Shown here in pieces: positions 37,906 through 50,812 of a stretch of DNA of 64,000 nucleotides. Position 1 is the stretch's first letter. Each line of letters opens with the position of its first letter. The notes below the pieces were generated by a model. That model was not told the DNA's origin, made no database searches, and was given only the letters and a program-made list of their open reading frames with translations. The stretch is from Campylobacter concisus (lineage in GTDB: Bacteria; Campylobacterota; Campylobacteria; Campylobacterales; Campylobacteraceae): the NCBI RefSeq assembly GCF_001298465.1, contig NZ_CP012541.1, positions 620,001 to 684,000 of the forward strand. The letters run 5' to 3'. The translations under genes were made by a program, and so were the position numbers.

Positions 37906-38775
37906 TTACATGCCTCTTTTTATCTCTTGTTCAAGTCTTTCAAGCTCAGCAATCCTATCGCTAGTGCTTGGGTGCGTTCTAAAAAGTACGCCAAGCTTGT
38001 TAGTTAGCGAGCCAAATGGATTTACGATAAACATATGAGCACTTTGTTCGCTTGCATTTTGCATAATGTAAGAATTTGAGTAGCTCTCAAGCTTTCTTAG
38101 AGCGCTTGCTAGCCACTCTGGGTGTCCTGTTAGATAGGCAGCACCCTTGTCTGCCTTGTACTCGCGCTCCCTTGAGATCGCCATTTGGATGATTGTGGCA
38201 GCTATTGGCATGAGTATAGCAAGTGCTAGCATAACGATGGCATTACCGCCGCCTCTTCTTGAACCGCCACTCTGCCCAGCAATACCGCCAACTTTAGCAA
38301 AATTTGCAAGCATTGCGATAGCACCAGCTAGTATGGCAGCGATTGAGCCAGTTAGGATGTCGTAGTGTCTTACGTGACTTAGCTCGTGAGCTAGCACGCC
38401 TTCGATCTCGTTTTCATTTAAAATTTTTAAAAGTCCCTCGGTTACCGCGACAGCTGCGTGGCTTGGATTGCGGCCTGTGGCAAAGGCGTTTGGTACCTCT
38501 TCTGGGATGATGTAAATTTTTGGCATCGGCAAATTTGCCTTTTGTGTGAGGCGAGATACGATCTTATAAAGCCCGTGAGCGTTACTCTCATCAACTGGGA
38601 TAGCGTTATATCTTTTAAGCACCAGAGTATCACTAAAAAAATATGAAAAGATATTTGTACCAGCCGCCATCAAAAAGGCGATCATCATGCCATGCTCACC
38701 TCCAATATATCCGCCAACAGCGATAAAAATCAGCATTAAAGTAACCATTAAAAAAGCAGTTTTAAAAATTTCCAT
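37906..38775 (-). CDS. htpX: Zinc metalloprotease HtpX
   Basis: 289 residues. Two N-terminal membrane helices, then the M48 catalytic motif AHELSH (His130, Glu131, His134), two further hydrophobic segments (about 143-200) and the third zinc ligand in REREYKADKGA. HtpX is an inner-membrane protease that degrades misfolded membrane proteins. It is the last gene of the minus-strand unit ribA-rsmG-zinc-ribbon-unknown-htpX, 8 bp after the preceding gene. Confidence 0.95.
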   Translation of the reverse strand: MEIFKTAFLMVTLMLIFIAVGGYIGGEHGMMIAFLMAAGTNIFSYFFSDTLVLKRYNAIPVDESNAHGLYKIVSRLTQKANLPMPKIYIIPEEVPNAFATGRNPSHAAVAVTEGLLKILNENEIEGVLAHELSHVRHYDILTGSIAAILAGAIAMLANFAKVGGIAGQSGGSRRGGGNAIVMLALAILMPIAATIIQMAISREREYKADKGAAYLTGHPEWLASALRKLESYSNSYIMQNASEQSAHMFIVNPFGSLTNKLGVLFRTHPSTSDRIAELERLEQEIKRGM

Positions 38776-38783
38776 TTTTGTCC

Positions 38784-39149
38784 TTATTCTTTTATAGCAT
38801 TTGGCAAGATCGCGGCATCGATGTTAAATTTTGCAAGCTGTGCTAGCTCGCTTTCATCTTTTATCAAAACAGCTATAAGTGCGTCAAATAAATAACTCTC
38901 AGCAATCTTCGCTAGATCTTTTGCAATATCAATATCTGCGATAATAAATTTTGCTCCAGCCGCGTTTGCGATAATGGCTTCATTTGCATTCGTCACAAAA
39001 ACGCTAAAGCTTGCTCCAACTTCTAGTGCTCTTTTTATGAAATTTCTATCAAATTTAAAGAGATTTTGCCTGCTGCTTGAAATTTCATCTTCACTTTTAC
39101 AAAGATATAGTGGCTCAAATTTGATCAGCTCATCACCTAAAATTTTCAT
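38784..39149 (-). CDS. Conserved-looking cytoplasmic protein upstream of htpX, function unknown
   Basis: 121 residues without signal or membrane segments. It alternates strands and helices (ASFSVFVTNANEAIIANAAGAKFIIAD, SYLFDALIAVLIKDE, NIDAAILPNAI), which suggests an alpha/beta fold such as part of a barrel or Rossmann-like sheet. No family was recognised and no catalytic motif is apparent. It overlaps the zinc-ribbon gene by 4 bp. Confidence 0.7.
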   Translation of the reverse strand: MKILGDELIKFEPLYLCKSEDEISSSRQNLFKFDRNFIKRALEVGASFSVFVTNANEAIIANAAGAKFIIADIDIAKDLAKIAESYLFDALIAVLIKDESELAQLAKFNIDAAILPNAIKE

Positions 39150-39340
39150 CTCTCACCCTTTATGCACTCTTTGCAGATGTATTTTCCGTCTCTTAATACC
39201 ATTTGATCGATGTCGCTAAAGACACCGCATTTGCTACACTCTTCGAAGTTGCTGGTGCTTATCTTGTCGCTTTTTTTTCTATTTTTAAAAAATATGATGT
39301 AAATCGCAATCAAAATCGCTACAAAAAGCAAGTATTTCAA
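39146..39340 (-). CDS. Small membrane-anchored zinc-ribbon protein (PP0621-like)
   Basis: 64 residues: one N-terminal helix ([15 protein letters not shown]), a basic stretch KNRKKSDK and a zinc-ribbon with CSKCG and CKECI (two CxxC pairs). This is the layout of the short PP0621-type proteins found in proteobacteria. Function unknown. It overlaps rsmG and the following gene by 4 bp each. Confidence 0.78.
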   Translation of the reverse strand: MKYLLFVAILIAIYIIFFKNRKKSDKISTSNFEECSKCGVFSDIDQMVLRDGKYICKECIKGER

Positions 39341-39906
39341 TGTTTTTCTCCATGTTTTTTGAGATTAAAAAATATGTAGTTTCTATTTTTTTCATTATAA
39401 ATTTGCGCGTCTATGCCTGAAATTTCATCCATGACACTAGAGCCTTTATAGATGAGAAATTTAGTATTTTCATCGTAAAAACCATCGCAAATTTTTATAA
39501 GCTCTTTTGTCTTGCTAAGTGCCCTTGAGGTGATGAGATTAGCTATAAATTTATATGCAAGCTCGATCTTTTGGCTATGAACTTCTAAATTTTCTATGTC
39601 AAGCTCGATCTTAGCGTAGCTTAGAAATGATGACTTTTTGGCTATCGGCTCAAAAAGGTGCCACTTTGTTTGCGGCATCGCAAGCGCTAAAAATATCGCT
39701 GGAAAGCCAGCTCCACTGCCTACATCTATCGCTGTTTTGGCACTTAGGTCAAAAATTTCAAGCGGCTTTATGCTATCAAGCACCTGCTCGCTTATGTCTT
39801 TATAATTGCTTAAGCTATGAACTTTGTTAAATTTAGCAAAAATTTGAGCGTAAGCCTTTACTTTTTCGTTAAATTCAGCTGGCAAGCAAAGCTCATTTTT
39901 TATCAC
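39337..39906 (-). CDS. rsmG: 16S rRNA (guanine-N7)-methyltransferase RsmG
   Basis: 189 residues. It methylates G527 of 16S rRNA using SAM. The SAM-binding motif [16 protein letters not shown] and the downstream ITSRALSK segment are typical of RsmG/GidB. Loss of RsmG gives low-level streptomycin resistance in many bacteria. It overlaps ribA by 4 bp and the zinc-ribbon gene by 4 bp. Confidence 0.93.
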   Translation of the reverse strand: MIKNELCLPAEFNEKVKAYAQIFAKFNKVHSLSNYKDISEQVLDSIKPLEIFDLSAKTAIDVGSGAGFPAIFLALAMPQTKWHLFEPIAKKSSFLSYAKIELDIENLEVHSQKIELAYKFIANLITSRALSKTKELIKICDGFYDENTKFLIYKGSSVMDEISGIDAQIYNEKNRNYIFFNLKKHGEKH

Positions 39907-40466
39907 AAGATGTGTCCCATTTGCTCTTTTTTTACTTTCAAGTAGTCTTCGTTAAATTTATTTGGCTTGATGACGATAGGTACGCGTTTTACAATCTTTA
40001 CTGAGCTTAGTCCGTGAAGTTTTAATGGATTATTTGTGAGTAAATTTACCTCTTTTATGCCGTAGTGATTTAGGATAAAATCAACCACTTCATACGTCCT
40101 CTCATCGGCCTTAAAACCTAGCTGGTGATTAGCCTCAATGGTGTCAAAGCCCTTGTCTTGGAGGCTGTAAGCGTTTATCTTGTTTAAAAGCCCGATATTT
40201 CTGCCCTCTTGACGCAGGTAGATGACCATGCCACCATTTTCTTCGATATATTTCAGGCTCGCTTCAAGCTGGTCGCGGCAGTCGCACTTTAGGCTTCCGA
40301 TCGCATCGCCAGTTAGGCATTCGGAGTGAATTCTAAGATTTACCGTCTCGCTTAAAGGCTCTTTGTAGATCACTAGGTGCTCTTTTGACCCTTCTTTGAA
40401 GGCTTGAACCTTATAAGTGCCAAATCTTGAAGGTAGATTTGCGGCGTTTGAAATTTCTATTTTCAT
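39903..40466 (-). CDS. ribA: GTP cyclohydrolase II
   Basis: 187 residues, a stand-alone RibA without the DHBP synthase domain. It opens the GTP ring in the first step of riboflavin synthesis. Zinc ligands are the three Cys in [19 protein letters not shown] (Cys50, Cys61, Cys63). The catalytic segment [13 protein letters not shown] and LLTNNPLKL are also present. It is the first gene of the minus-strand operon, divergent from hemB. Confidence 0.96.
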   Translation of the reverse strand: MKIEISNAANLPSRFGTYKVQAFKEGSKEHLVIYKEPLSETVNLRIHSECLTGDAIGSLKCDCRDQLEASLKYIEENGGMVIYLRQEGRNIGLLNKINAYSLQDKGFDTIEANHQLGFKADERTYEVVDFILNHYGIKEVNLLTNNPLKLHGLSSVKIVKRVPIVIKPNKFNEDYLKVKKEQMGHIL

Positions 40467-40534
40467 TTTAAATTTACTCCAACTGTGCTAAACTAGCTAA
40501 AAATCACGCATTTTAACAAAGAAAAGGCAAAAAT

Positions 40535-41506
40535 ATGTTTAAACGTTTTAGAAGATTAAGAATAAATCCAGCTTTAAGAGAGATGGTAAGAGAGACTAGC
40601 CTTAGCGTAAATGACTTTATCTATCCGCTCTTTGTAGTTGAGGGCAAAGGCGTTAAAAACGAGATCGCTTCGATGCCGGGCGTTTATCAAATGAGTATCG
40701 ATGAAATTTTAAAAGAGTGCGAAGAGATAGTAAATTTAGGTATAAAATCGATTATTTTATTTGGCATACCAAGCCTAAAAGATAGCGTTGGCAGTGACGC
40801 ACTAAGTAATGACGGCATTATCGCAACCGCGCTTAGAGCCATAAAAGATAAATTCCCAAATTTAGTAGTCGTCACCGATCTTTGCTTTTGCGAATACACA
40901 GACCACGGTCACTGCGGCATAATCGACCACGTGCATAACACCATTGACAACGACGCAACGCTTGAAATTTCAGCCAAACAAGCTCTAATACACGCTCAAA
41001 ATGGCTCTGACATGATCGCACCAAGTGGCATGATGGATGGCATCATCGCAACGCTAAGAGAGACGCTTGATAGCAATGGCTTTGAGAATTTGCCAGTGAT
41101 GGCTTACTCGACTAAATTTGCCTCAGCATACTACGGACCATTTCGTGACGTAGCGCAAAGCGCTCCAAGCTTTGGCGATAGAAAGAGTTACCAAATGGAC
41201 AGCGCAAACCGCCTTGAAGCTATAAATGAGAGCTTGCAAGACGAGGTGCAAGGCGCTGATATCTTGATGGTAAAGCCAGCGCTTGCCTATCTTGACATCG
41301 TTAGGGAGCTTAGAAATTTAACACTTTTGCCACTTTGTGTCTATAACGTAAGCGGTGAGTACGCACTGCTAAAAGCTGGCGCAAAAGCTGGCATCATCGA
41401 CTATGATCGCGTTATGATGGAGACTTTGATCGGCTTTAAAAGAGCAGGGGCAAATTTGATCATTTCGTATCACGCAAAAGAAGCAGCCAAAATTTTAAGG
41501 GGCTAA
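40535..41506 (+). CDS. hemB: Porphobilinogen synthase (delta-aminolevulinic acid dehydratase)
   Basis: 323 residues. It condenses two 5-aminolevulinate molecules in haem synthesis. A Cys-rich metal-binding loop [14 protein letters not shown] indicates the zinc-dependent type. The Schiff-base lysines are in YSTKFAS (about 194) and [10 protein letters not shown] (about 247). It starts a co-directional run with argF, a DUF2603 gene and hemN; hemB and hemN belong to the same pathway. Confidence 0.96.
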   Translation: MFKRFRRLRINPALREMVRETSLSVNDFIYPLFVVEGKGVKNEIASMPGVYQMSIDEILKECEEIVNLGIKSIILFGIPSLKDSVGSDALSNDGIIATALRAIKDKFPNLVVVTDLCFCEYTDHGHCGIIDHVHNTIDNDATLEISAKQALIHAQNGSDMIAPSGMMDGIIATLRETLDSNGFENLPVMAYSTKFASAYYGPFRDVAQSAPSFGDRKSYQMDSANRLEAINESLQDEVQGADILMVKPALAYLDIVRELRNLTLLPLCVYNVSGEYALLKAGAKAGIIDYDRVMMETLIGFKRAGANLIISYHAKEAAKILRG

Positions 41507-41507
41507 G

Positions 41508-44261
<2,754 letters not shown>

Positions 44262-44313
44262 AAATTATTTTTTTGTCATAAGATATTTAAAATGCATTTA
44301 ATATTTCTTGGTG

Positions 44314-44319
44314 TATAAT
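44314..44319 (+). promoter_or_regulatory. Candidate -10 element for the type I secretion operon
   Basis: TATAAT within GGTGTATAATTCG, 57 nt before the ATG of the TolC-like gene and 53 nt after hemN. The -35 region is AT-rich without a clear hexamer. It suggests the secretion genes have their own promoter. Confidence 0.5.
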
Positions 44320-44375
44320 TCGCATTAAATTTTAAGTATAGACTTAATAATAAAAAAGGTAAAAGGATCTTAGTT

Positions 44376-46045
44376 ATGAAAAAGATATTGGCAATTAGTG
44401 CTTTGGCAGCAACTGTGCTGTCAGCTCAAGATGTTCCTTATAGGATTTTTCTAGCTTCATTTGCACAAGATGATAATCAGGCTAGAATTGATAGTGCTGT
44501 TAATAAAGTTAATAGCAAAATTTCTGATAGCAGACTAACTACAGGTATCTATGAGGTTGGTGGACGAAAATTTTTGTATGTTGACACAGTTCCAGTTTCT
44601 GAAAATGAAGCTAATGAATTATTGACTAAAGTTCAAAATGAGTCAGGATATAAAGATGCTTTAATGAGAGCAAAAGCACCTGTAGCTGATACTCAAATAA
44701 CAAAAAAATCTAATATAGAACAAGCTATATCAACTGAAGTAAAACCAGTAGCACAAGTTGATGATGGAGTTTTGACTTTAGATCAAGTTATAAAGACTAT
44801 TTTAAATGAAAATCCAAGTTTAAAAGCTACAGAATTTAACTATCTACAAGTTGGTAAAGATCTAAAAATAGCAAAAAATGCCTATTATCCAACACTTGAC
44901 GCTGCTGCTAGAGTGGGATATGAGAAAAAACGCCTTGATGATGGAGTTTCTACAAGAAGAGGAGATGGAAGAATTTCTGGCACATCTCTAACCTTGGTTG
45001 AAAATTTATATAATGGTGGTGCTGATAAAAATAGAATAAATTCTCAAAGCGCAAGGCTTGATTCAGCTGCTTATTCAGTAGCACAAGCTGCAGATAGACT
45101 TACATTAAATGCTACAAATGCTTACTTGCAAGTTCTTCAAACTAAGAGAATTTTAGACATTGAAGAAGAAAACGTAAAGAGTCATGAGGAAATTTATAGC
45201 CAAATTAAAGATAGAGCAAGATCAGGTTATGGCGTAGCTTCTGAAGAGAGACAAGCTGGATCACGCTATACTCTAGCTCAATCAAACTATACAGCTGCTA
45301 AAAATAACTATGAAGATGCACTTTCTACATTTGAGAAATTATATGGAAAAAAAGTTGCAGCTAAAAATTTAGTAATGCCTGAGTTTAGCCTTCCTTTGCC
45401 TAGCACGAAAGAAGCTGTTTACAACAAAGCCATTCTTTGCAATCCGTCACTTTTGGTTCAAAAATCAAATATTGCTATGGCAGAGTCAGTTGTGAAAGAG
45501 AAAAATGCGCATTCTTGCCAAAACTAGATCTTGTTGTATCTGGTGCGTATGATCATTCAAATGTTTTATATGACAATTATGAAGAACAAACATTTGACGC
45601 ACTTTTAAGACTAAACTATAACCTTTACAATAAAGGTAATGATAAACTAGATAAAGAAAAAAGCCAACTTGCCGTTCAACAAGAGCAACAAACTTTGGAT
45701 AATCTTGTAAGAGAGCTTAAAGAATCTTTGGAATTTTCATGGCAAAATTATGTTCTTAACCAAGAAAAAATGGGATACTTAAATCAACACGTTGAGTATG
45801 CTAAAGCTACACTTGATGCTTATCAGGATGAATTTAGAATCGGTCGTCGCGATCTTATAAACTTGCTTGATGCTGAAAATGAATATAACTCTGCGTTAAA
45901 AGAGATTGCTACAACTGAGACAGCACTATCTTATGCAAAATACAGACTGTTAGATAATATGGGAATGATCTCAGATAGCTTTGAACCAGGTTTTGCAAAG
46001 AGATACATTCAAGGTGCTTGCAGCATTCAAAACGATTTAAGATAA
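44376..46045 (+). pseudogene. TolC-family outer-membrane channel of a type I system, with N-terminal SPOR-like domain, frameshifted
   Basis: The first frame runs 44376-45527 and stops early; the TolC sequence resumes in another frame and runs to 46045. At 45505-45510 the DNA reads AATGCGCATTC; removing one GC gives codons for EKNAFLPKLDL, the usual TolC continuation, so a 2-base duplication is the likely lesion (a missing T a few bases later is the alternative). Repaired, the protein has 555 residues: signal peptide (KKILAISALAATVLSAQ), a SPOR-like domain (about 22-98, YRIFLASFAQDDNQARI), then the OEP repeats with LTLDQVIKTILNENPSLKA and LVENLYNGGADKNRI. It would be the outer-membrane exit duct for the ABC transporter downstream. 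Confidence 0.87.
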
Positions 46046-46059
46046 AAATGTAAAAAGTA

Positions 46060-46722
46060 ATGACCATGAGGGTCAAGACAAATTTTTGGACGCTTATAGT
46101 AAGCGTCCTTTTTTTATTATTAGCAAGTGCTATTGGAGATTTTATAAAATCAACAACTATAGCAAAGGTAGCTAAAATTTATGGAGAAGATGCAAGAAGA
46201 AGAGCTTCTGCTCTAAATTCTTTAATGACTTCATTGCAAGATGCAACTGAACAAGAGAAATTAATAAAAGTAAATGACTTTTTTAACTCTTTTAGATGGG
46301 TTGATGATATGCAACTTTGGCACAAAAAGGATTATTGGGCTACTAGAATGGAATTTATAGGAAAAGGTGCTGGTGACTGCGAAGACTACGTTATTGCAAA
46401 ATATTTTACACTAAAGCAACTAGGAATTCCAACTCAAAAATTATACTTCACATATGTTAAAGCCTTAAGATACAATCAAGCTCATATGGTTTTAGCATAC
46501 TACGATACACCAAAATCTATTCCATTAATTTTAGATAACATAAATGGTAAAATAAAAATCGCAACTCAAAGAACAGACCTTGTTCCAGTTTATAGTTTTA
46601 ATGGTGATTCGCTATACTTGGCAAAACAAGAAGGTCTTGGTCAAGCAATACCAGGTGGAAATAAAAAACAAAATCCTAAGTGGATGGAACTAATAGATAG
46701 GATAGGAAAAGAGGATTTATGA
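46060..46722 (+). CDS. lapG: LapG-like periplasmic cysteine protease (transglutaminase-like, BTLCP)
   Basis: 220 residues. An N-terminal helix (LIVSVLFLLLASAIG) sends it to the periplasm. The catalytic triad is Cys107, His142 (NQAHMVLAYY) and Asp159 (LILDNING). The residues around the Cys, GDCEDY, also give Asp106, Glu108 and Asp109, which match the calcium ligands of characterised LapG proteins. LapG cuts the N-terminal retention module of large adhesins and releases them from the surface. It follows the TolC gene by 14 bp and overlaps the LapD gene by 4 bp. The Shine-Dalgarno site is weak. Confidence 0.9.
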   Translation: MTMRVKTNFWTLIVSVLFLLLASAIGDFIKSTTIAKVAKIYGEDARRRASALNSLMTSLQDATEQEKLIKVNDFFNSFRWVDDMQLWHKKDYWATRMEFIGKGAGDCEDYVIAKYFTLKQLGIPTQKLYFTYVKALRYNQAHMVLAYYDTPKSIPLILDNINGKIKIATQRTDLVPVYSFNGDSLYLAKQEGLGQAIPGGNKKQNPKWMELIDRIGKEDL

Positions 46723-48668
46723 CGCTATTTAAACAAATTATGATCGCCGTGATAACTTTTGGTATCATGATTTTTGTGGCTGTTGGCTACTTAAATTTTA
46801 AGAGCCTAAATGGATATATTAATGACCAGCTTGGTGAAAACGCAAGACATACAGCAAATTCGCTTGGACTTGCTTTAAAGCCTATTATCGATCCAGATGA
46901 CATGTCCTTGGCTCAAACAATGATAAATTCTATGTTTGACAGCGGTAGATACAAGCTTATTAAACTTGAAGATGTTGATGGCAAGGTTCTTATTGAAAAT
47001 TCTCAACAAACTGTTGTTAAAGATATTCCCGAGTGGTTTTACAAAATAGCCAAGTTTGAAGCGCCAATAGCAGATAGCGAGATTATGACTGGCTGGGCAA
47101 AATTTGGCACGCTTTATGTTCAAGGTAGTACCGCACTAGCCTATAATGAGCTTTATACCAACTCAAAAAATATTTTTAATTTTCTTCTTCTAATGATAAT
47201 TGTCACTCTTGTGGTGGCATATTTCGCTCTAAAAGCTATTTTTAGACCGCTTATGAAGGTTCAAGATCAGGCTGAGGCTATACTTGATAATAAATTTATC
47301 ATTCAAAAAAGAATTCCATTTACAGCCGATCTTAAAAAAATGGTTCTAGCTATGAACTCTATGGTTAGTAAGGTAAAAGACATTTTTGAGAGAGAGGCGG
47401 CCACACTCAGTAAATATCAAGAGCTTTTATATAAAGATACAATGAGTGGTGCTAATAACAGAAGATTTTTTCAAACTAAATTTAGTGAGTATCTAGCTAG
47501 TGAAGAATATTCAAGTGGTGTTGCTTTACTTGTTAGTTTTAAAGATCTAATAAATTTAAAAAGTACGCTTGGCTTTGAAAAATGGCAAAGCGTTGTAATG
47601 AAAATAGCTCAAATTTTACAAGAAAAATCAATTCATAATGATAAAAATGCGATTGTTGCAAGGCTTAACGATAATGATTTCATTGTACTTTCGTATGGTA
47701 GAAATTCATCAAATTTCTTGGCTCTATGTGATGAAATTATGAACGAGTTTAAAAAGCTTTATGCAAATTTTGCACTAAATGATAGCGAGTATCCAGTAAA
47801 TGCTGCGATAGTTGAGTATTCGCCAAATACTGATATCAAGACACTTCTTACTTCAGCTGACGTTACATTGGCTAGCTCAAGACTTGCTGGTAGCTTTACA
47901 TATAAGGTATTTAATGAAAATCAAAATACTTTAGTGATTGGTAAAGAGAAGTATAAAGAGCTTATTTTTGACTCAATAAAAGAGGATGAATTTAAATTTG
48001 CAGCTCAAAAAGTGATTGATCTTGATTCAAATTTTGAGCAGTATGAGCTTTATTTGAGGCTTGTTGATAAAGATGGTGTATGGCGTATGGCCTCATATTT
48101 CATGCCGATGGTAAATGAGTTAAATTTAGGTGCAATGCTTGATCTTCATATCTTAAATAGGGTAGCCAGAATTTTACCGGAGAATATCCTGCCAAGTGGC
48201 AATTTAGCCATAAATTTGGGAAAAGAGATATTAAACTCAGATGAAAATTTTTCAAAACTTGAAGCTACACTTAAAAAGATAAGTCAGATTTCGAAATATA
48301 AAAACTATATAGAAATTCCAAATAAAGACGATATTAGCATAGAAAGTATAGTTAAGCTTACTAAAAAATTAAAAGAACTTGGCTTTGGATTTGGTTTTGA
48401 CCACTTCGAGCTTAACGCAAAAGGTATCGAGAAACTAAAAGAATTTAACCCTGATTATGTAAAAATTCAGTCAAATGTCTTGATTGACTTCTTAAGTGAT
48501 AAGTCAGGGGTAAACACAAAACAATCACTTGATGTTGTTTTAAGCTCAAAAGACATTATTTTGATCGCAATCGGTGTTGAAAGCGAAGAGCAGAAGAAAA
48601 AGTTAATCGATCTTGGCATTAAAAATATGCAAGGAATTTATATAGATGAAATTAAGAACATTGGATGA
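46719..48668 (+). CDS. lapD: LapD-like inner-membrane c-di-GMP receptor
   Basis: 649 residues. TM1 (about 8-25), a periplasmic LapD/MoxY-type domain with GWAKFGTLYVQGSTALAYNELY (about 125-146), TM2 (about 153-171) and HAMP to about 225. The GGDEF domain is degenerate, with NDNDF (317-321) in place of GGDEF. The EAL domain is degenerate too: ELY at 445-447 for EAL and FGFDHFEL where catalytic DDFGTG is expected. This is the signature of LapD: no enzyme activity, c-di-GMP binding in the EAL domain, and sequestration of LapG when ligand is bound. It overlaps lapG, supporting the pair. Confidence 0.9.
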   Translation: MTLFKQIMIAVITFGIMIFVAVGYLNFKSLNGYINDQLGENARHTANSLGLALKPIIDPDDMSLAQTMINSMFDSGRYKLIKLEDVDGKVLIENSQQTVVKDIPEWFYKIAKFEAPIADSEIMTGWAKFGTLYVQGSTALAYNELYTNSKNIFNFLLLMIIVTLVVAYFALKAIFRPLMKVQDQAEAILDNKFIIQKRIPFTADLKKMVLAMNSMVSKVKDIFEREAATLSKYQELLYKDTMSGANNRRFFQTKFSEYLASEEYSSGVALLVSFKDLINLKSTLGFEKWQSVVMKIAQILQEKSIHNDKNAIVARLNDNDFIVLSYGRNSSNFLALCDEIMNEFKKLYANFALNDSEYPVNAAIVEYSPNTDIKTLLTSADVTLASSRLAGSFTYKVFNENQNTLVIGKEKYKELIFDSIKEDEFKFAAQKVIDLDSNFEQYELYLRLVDKDGVWRMASYFMPMVNELNLGAMLDLHILNRVARILPENILPSGNLAINLGKEILNSDENFSKLEATLKKISQISKYKNYIEIPNKDDISIESIVKLTKKLKELGFGFGFDHFELNAKGIEKLKEFNPDYVKIQSNVLIDFLSDKSGVNTKQSLDVVLSSKDIILIAIGVESEEQKKKLIDLGIKNMQGIYIDEIKNIG

Positions 48669-48671
48669 TAG

Positions 48672-50810
48672 ATGCATAGTGATAAGATAAAAGATGAGCT
48701 GCTTCAATGTTTGGTTATTTTTACCAAGCTTCATAATAATCCATACAGCGCTGATGCTTTAACTATTGGCTTGCCAGTAAAAGATGGCGATGAGATTGAG
48801 CTTTTTTCACTTAAAAGCTCAAGGTCTTTATTTTCTCGTGCTGCTTCTCGTGCTGGCTTTGCTTCTACTCTTGTAAGAAAAGATCTTGAACAAATCTCTC
48901 CTTTAGTTTTACCTTGCATTTTAATGCTTAGAGGCAAAAAAGCTTGCATATTGCAATCTTTTAGTAAAGATAAAAAGACAGCAAATATCATAACACCAGA
49001 ACTTTCAACTGGTACTAGTGCGATAGAAATAAGTAAATTAAAAGAAGAATATTTAGGCTATGCATACTATCTAAAGCGCGAGTTTGTTCCAGAGGATACT
49101 AGCTCAACAAAGCTAATTGATGCGGGTAATGACCACTGGTTTTGGGGAACTCTAAAACGTTCAAAAAAGATTTATTTTGATGTTGTTCTTGCAAGTTTTA
49201 TTATAAATTTATTTGTTCTTGCTAGTCCGCTTTTTACGATGAACGTATATGACCGTGTTGTGCCAAATAATGCGGTTGAGACACTTTGGGTCTTAGCACT
49301 TGGTGTAAGTGTAGTTTATGGTATAGATCTTTTTTTAAAATTTGTAAGATCATATTTCCTTGAGATTGCTGGCAAAAAGAGTGACATCATAATGAGCTCT
49401 ATTTTATTTGAGCGCGTTATGGATATGAAATTTAGCAATAAACCAAAATCTGTTGGCTCATTCGCTAGTAATCTAAAAGAGTTTGATACGGTTAGAAATT
49501 TCTTCTCGTCAGCCTCATTGGCAGCCATTGTCGATCTTCCATTTGCGATCATTTTCTTGATAGTTACTTATTTTATAGGAAGCTATATTGTACTCGTGCC
49601 AATTGTTATCATGATAGCTATTTTATGTTATACATTTTTTATAAAAGATCCACTTCAAAATGCTATTAAAAGTACATTTGAGGCTTCAGCTATAAAAAAT
49701 GGAATTTTAATAGAGAGCCTTAGCAGTCTTGAAACCATCAAAACTCTTGGTGCTAGCGGACATATACAGTGGAACTGGGAAGAGGCAACCGGTGAAATAG
49801 CAAATAGAAGCATTAAATCAAAAATTATCACAACTTCGATAACCACTGTTACATCTTTTTTAGTGCAATTAAATACTATTGCCATCATCGTTCTTGGTGT
49901 CTATATGATACAAGATACACATCTTACAATGGGTGGTCTTATCGCTGCGGTTATGCTTAGCTCTCGCGCTATCGCTCCTATGGGACAGGTGGCTTCACTT
50001 GCTGCAAATTTTGAGCAGACAAAAACAGCATATCAAAGTCTTAGCAAGATTATGCAAATGCCTGTCGAAAGGCCAGAAGGTAAAAAATTTGTTAGAAGAA
50101 ATTCTTTTGATGGAAAGATTGAGTTTAAGAATGTAAGCTTTACATATCCAGATACCACAAAAGGTTCGCTTGATAGGATAAATTTTGTTATTCAGCCAGG
50201 TGAAAAAGTTGGCATTATAGGCAAAAATGGCTCTGGAAAAACTACTTTACAAAAGCTCATTTTGGGACTTTACTCACCAACTGAAGGCTCAGTGCTAATA
50301 GATGGTATTGATATTAATCAAATTGATCCAGCCGATCTTAGGCGAAACATCGGCTACGTTCCGCAAGATGTTGTGCTTTTTAAAGGAACGGTTAGAGAAA
50401 ATATTGTTCAAAAAGCGCCATATGTTGATGATATTCAGATTATAAAAGCAGCCAAAGTAAGTGGGGTTGATGAATATGTAAATGCTCATCCGCTTGGATT
50501 TGACATGCCGGTCTTTGAAAGAGGCGATGGCATAAGTGGTGGACAGCGTCAAAGCATAGCTGTGGCTAGGGCATTTTTATTAGATAGTCCTATTATTTTG
50601 CTTGATGAGCCAACAAATTCTCTTGATAATACAGTTGAAAATAAGTTAAAAATAAATTTAAAGACAAATACAGCAAATAAAACGATGCTGCTTGTCACAC
50701 ATAGGACGTCGATGCTAGATCTTGTTGATAGACTTATAGTTATGGACAATGGCAAAATTTTATTGGACGGACCAAGAGATGAAGTTTTAGCAAGACTTAG
50801 TGGGAAGTGA
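48672..50810 (+). CDS. Type I secretion ABC transporter (LapB/HlyB-type)
   Basis: 712 residues. The N-terminal about 130 residues form a C39-like domain without the catalytic Cys (SADALTIGLPVKDG where a peptidase has its Cys motif), as in transporters that carry uncleaved RTX or adhesin substrates. A membrane domain follows (about 165-440, e.g. LFVLASPLFTMNVYDRVVPN), then an ATPase domain with Walker A GKNGSGKTT (about 517), signature ISGGQRQSIAVARA and Walker B IILLDEPTNSLD. It should form the inner-membrane pump with the adaptor downstream and a TolC-type channel. Confidence 0.93.
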   Translation: MHSDKIKDELLQCLVIFTKLHNNPYSADALTIGLPVKDGDEIELFSLKSSRSLFSRAASRAGFASTLVRKDLEQISPLVLPCILMLRGKKACILQSFSKDKKTANIITPELSTGTSAIEISKLKEEYLGYAYYLKREFVPEDTSSTKLIDAGNDHWFWGTLKRSKKIYFDVVLASFIINLFVLASPLFTMNVYDRVVPNNAVETLWVLALGVSVVYGIDLFLKFVRSYFLEIAGKKSDIIMSSILFERVMDMKFSNKPKSVGSFASNLKEFDTVRNFFSSASLAAIVDLPFAIIFLIVTYFIGSYIVLVPIVIMIAILCYTFFIKDPLQNAIKSTFEASAIKNGILIESLSSLETIKTLGASGHIQWNWEEATGEIANRSIKSKIITTSITTVTSFLVQLNTIAIIVLGVYMIQDTHLTMGGLIAAVMLSSRAIAPMGQVASLAANFEQTKTAYQSLSKIMQMPVERPEGKKFVRRNSFDGKIEFKNVSFTYPDTTKGSLDRINFVIQPGEKVGIIGKNGSGKTTLQKLILGLYSPTEGSVLIDGIDINQIDPADLRRNIGYVPQDVVLFKGTVRENIVQKAPYVDDIQIIKAAKVSGVDEYVNAHPLGFDMPVFERGDGISGGQRQSIAVARAFLLDSPIILLDEPTNSLDNTVENKLKINLKTNTANKTMLLVTHRTSMLDLVDRLIVMDNGKILLDGPRDEVLARLSGK

Positions 50811-50812
50811 TC

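Noticed and set aside
45437..45504. Independent gene start within the second TolC frame
   Set aside because: The first residues of that frame (before FLPKLDL) have no similarity to TolC and no ribosome binding site; the continuity with the upstream frame is better explained by a frameshift.
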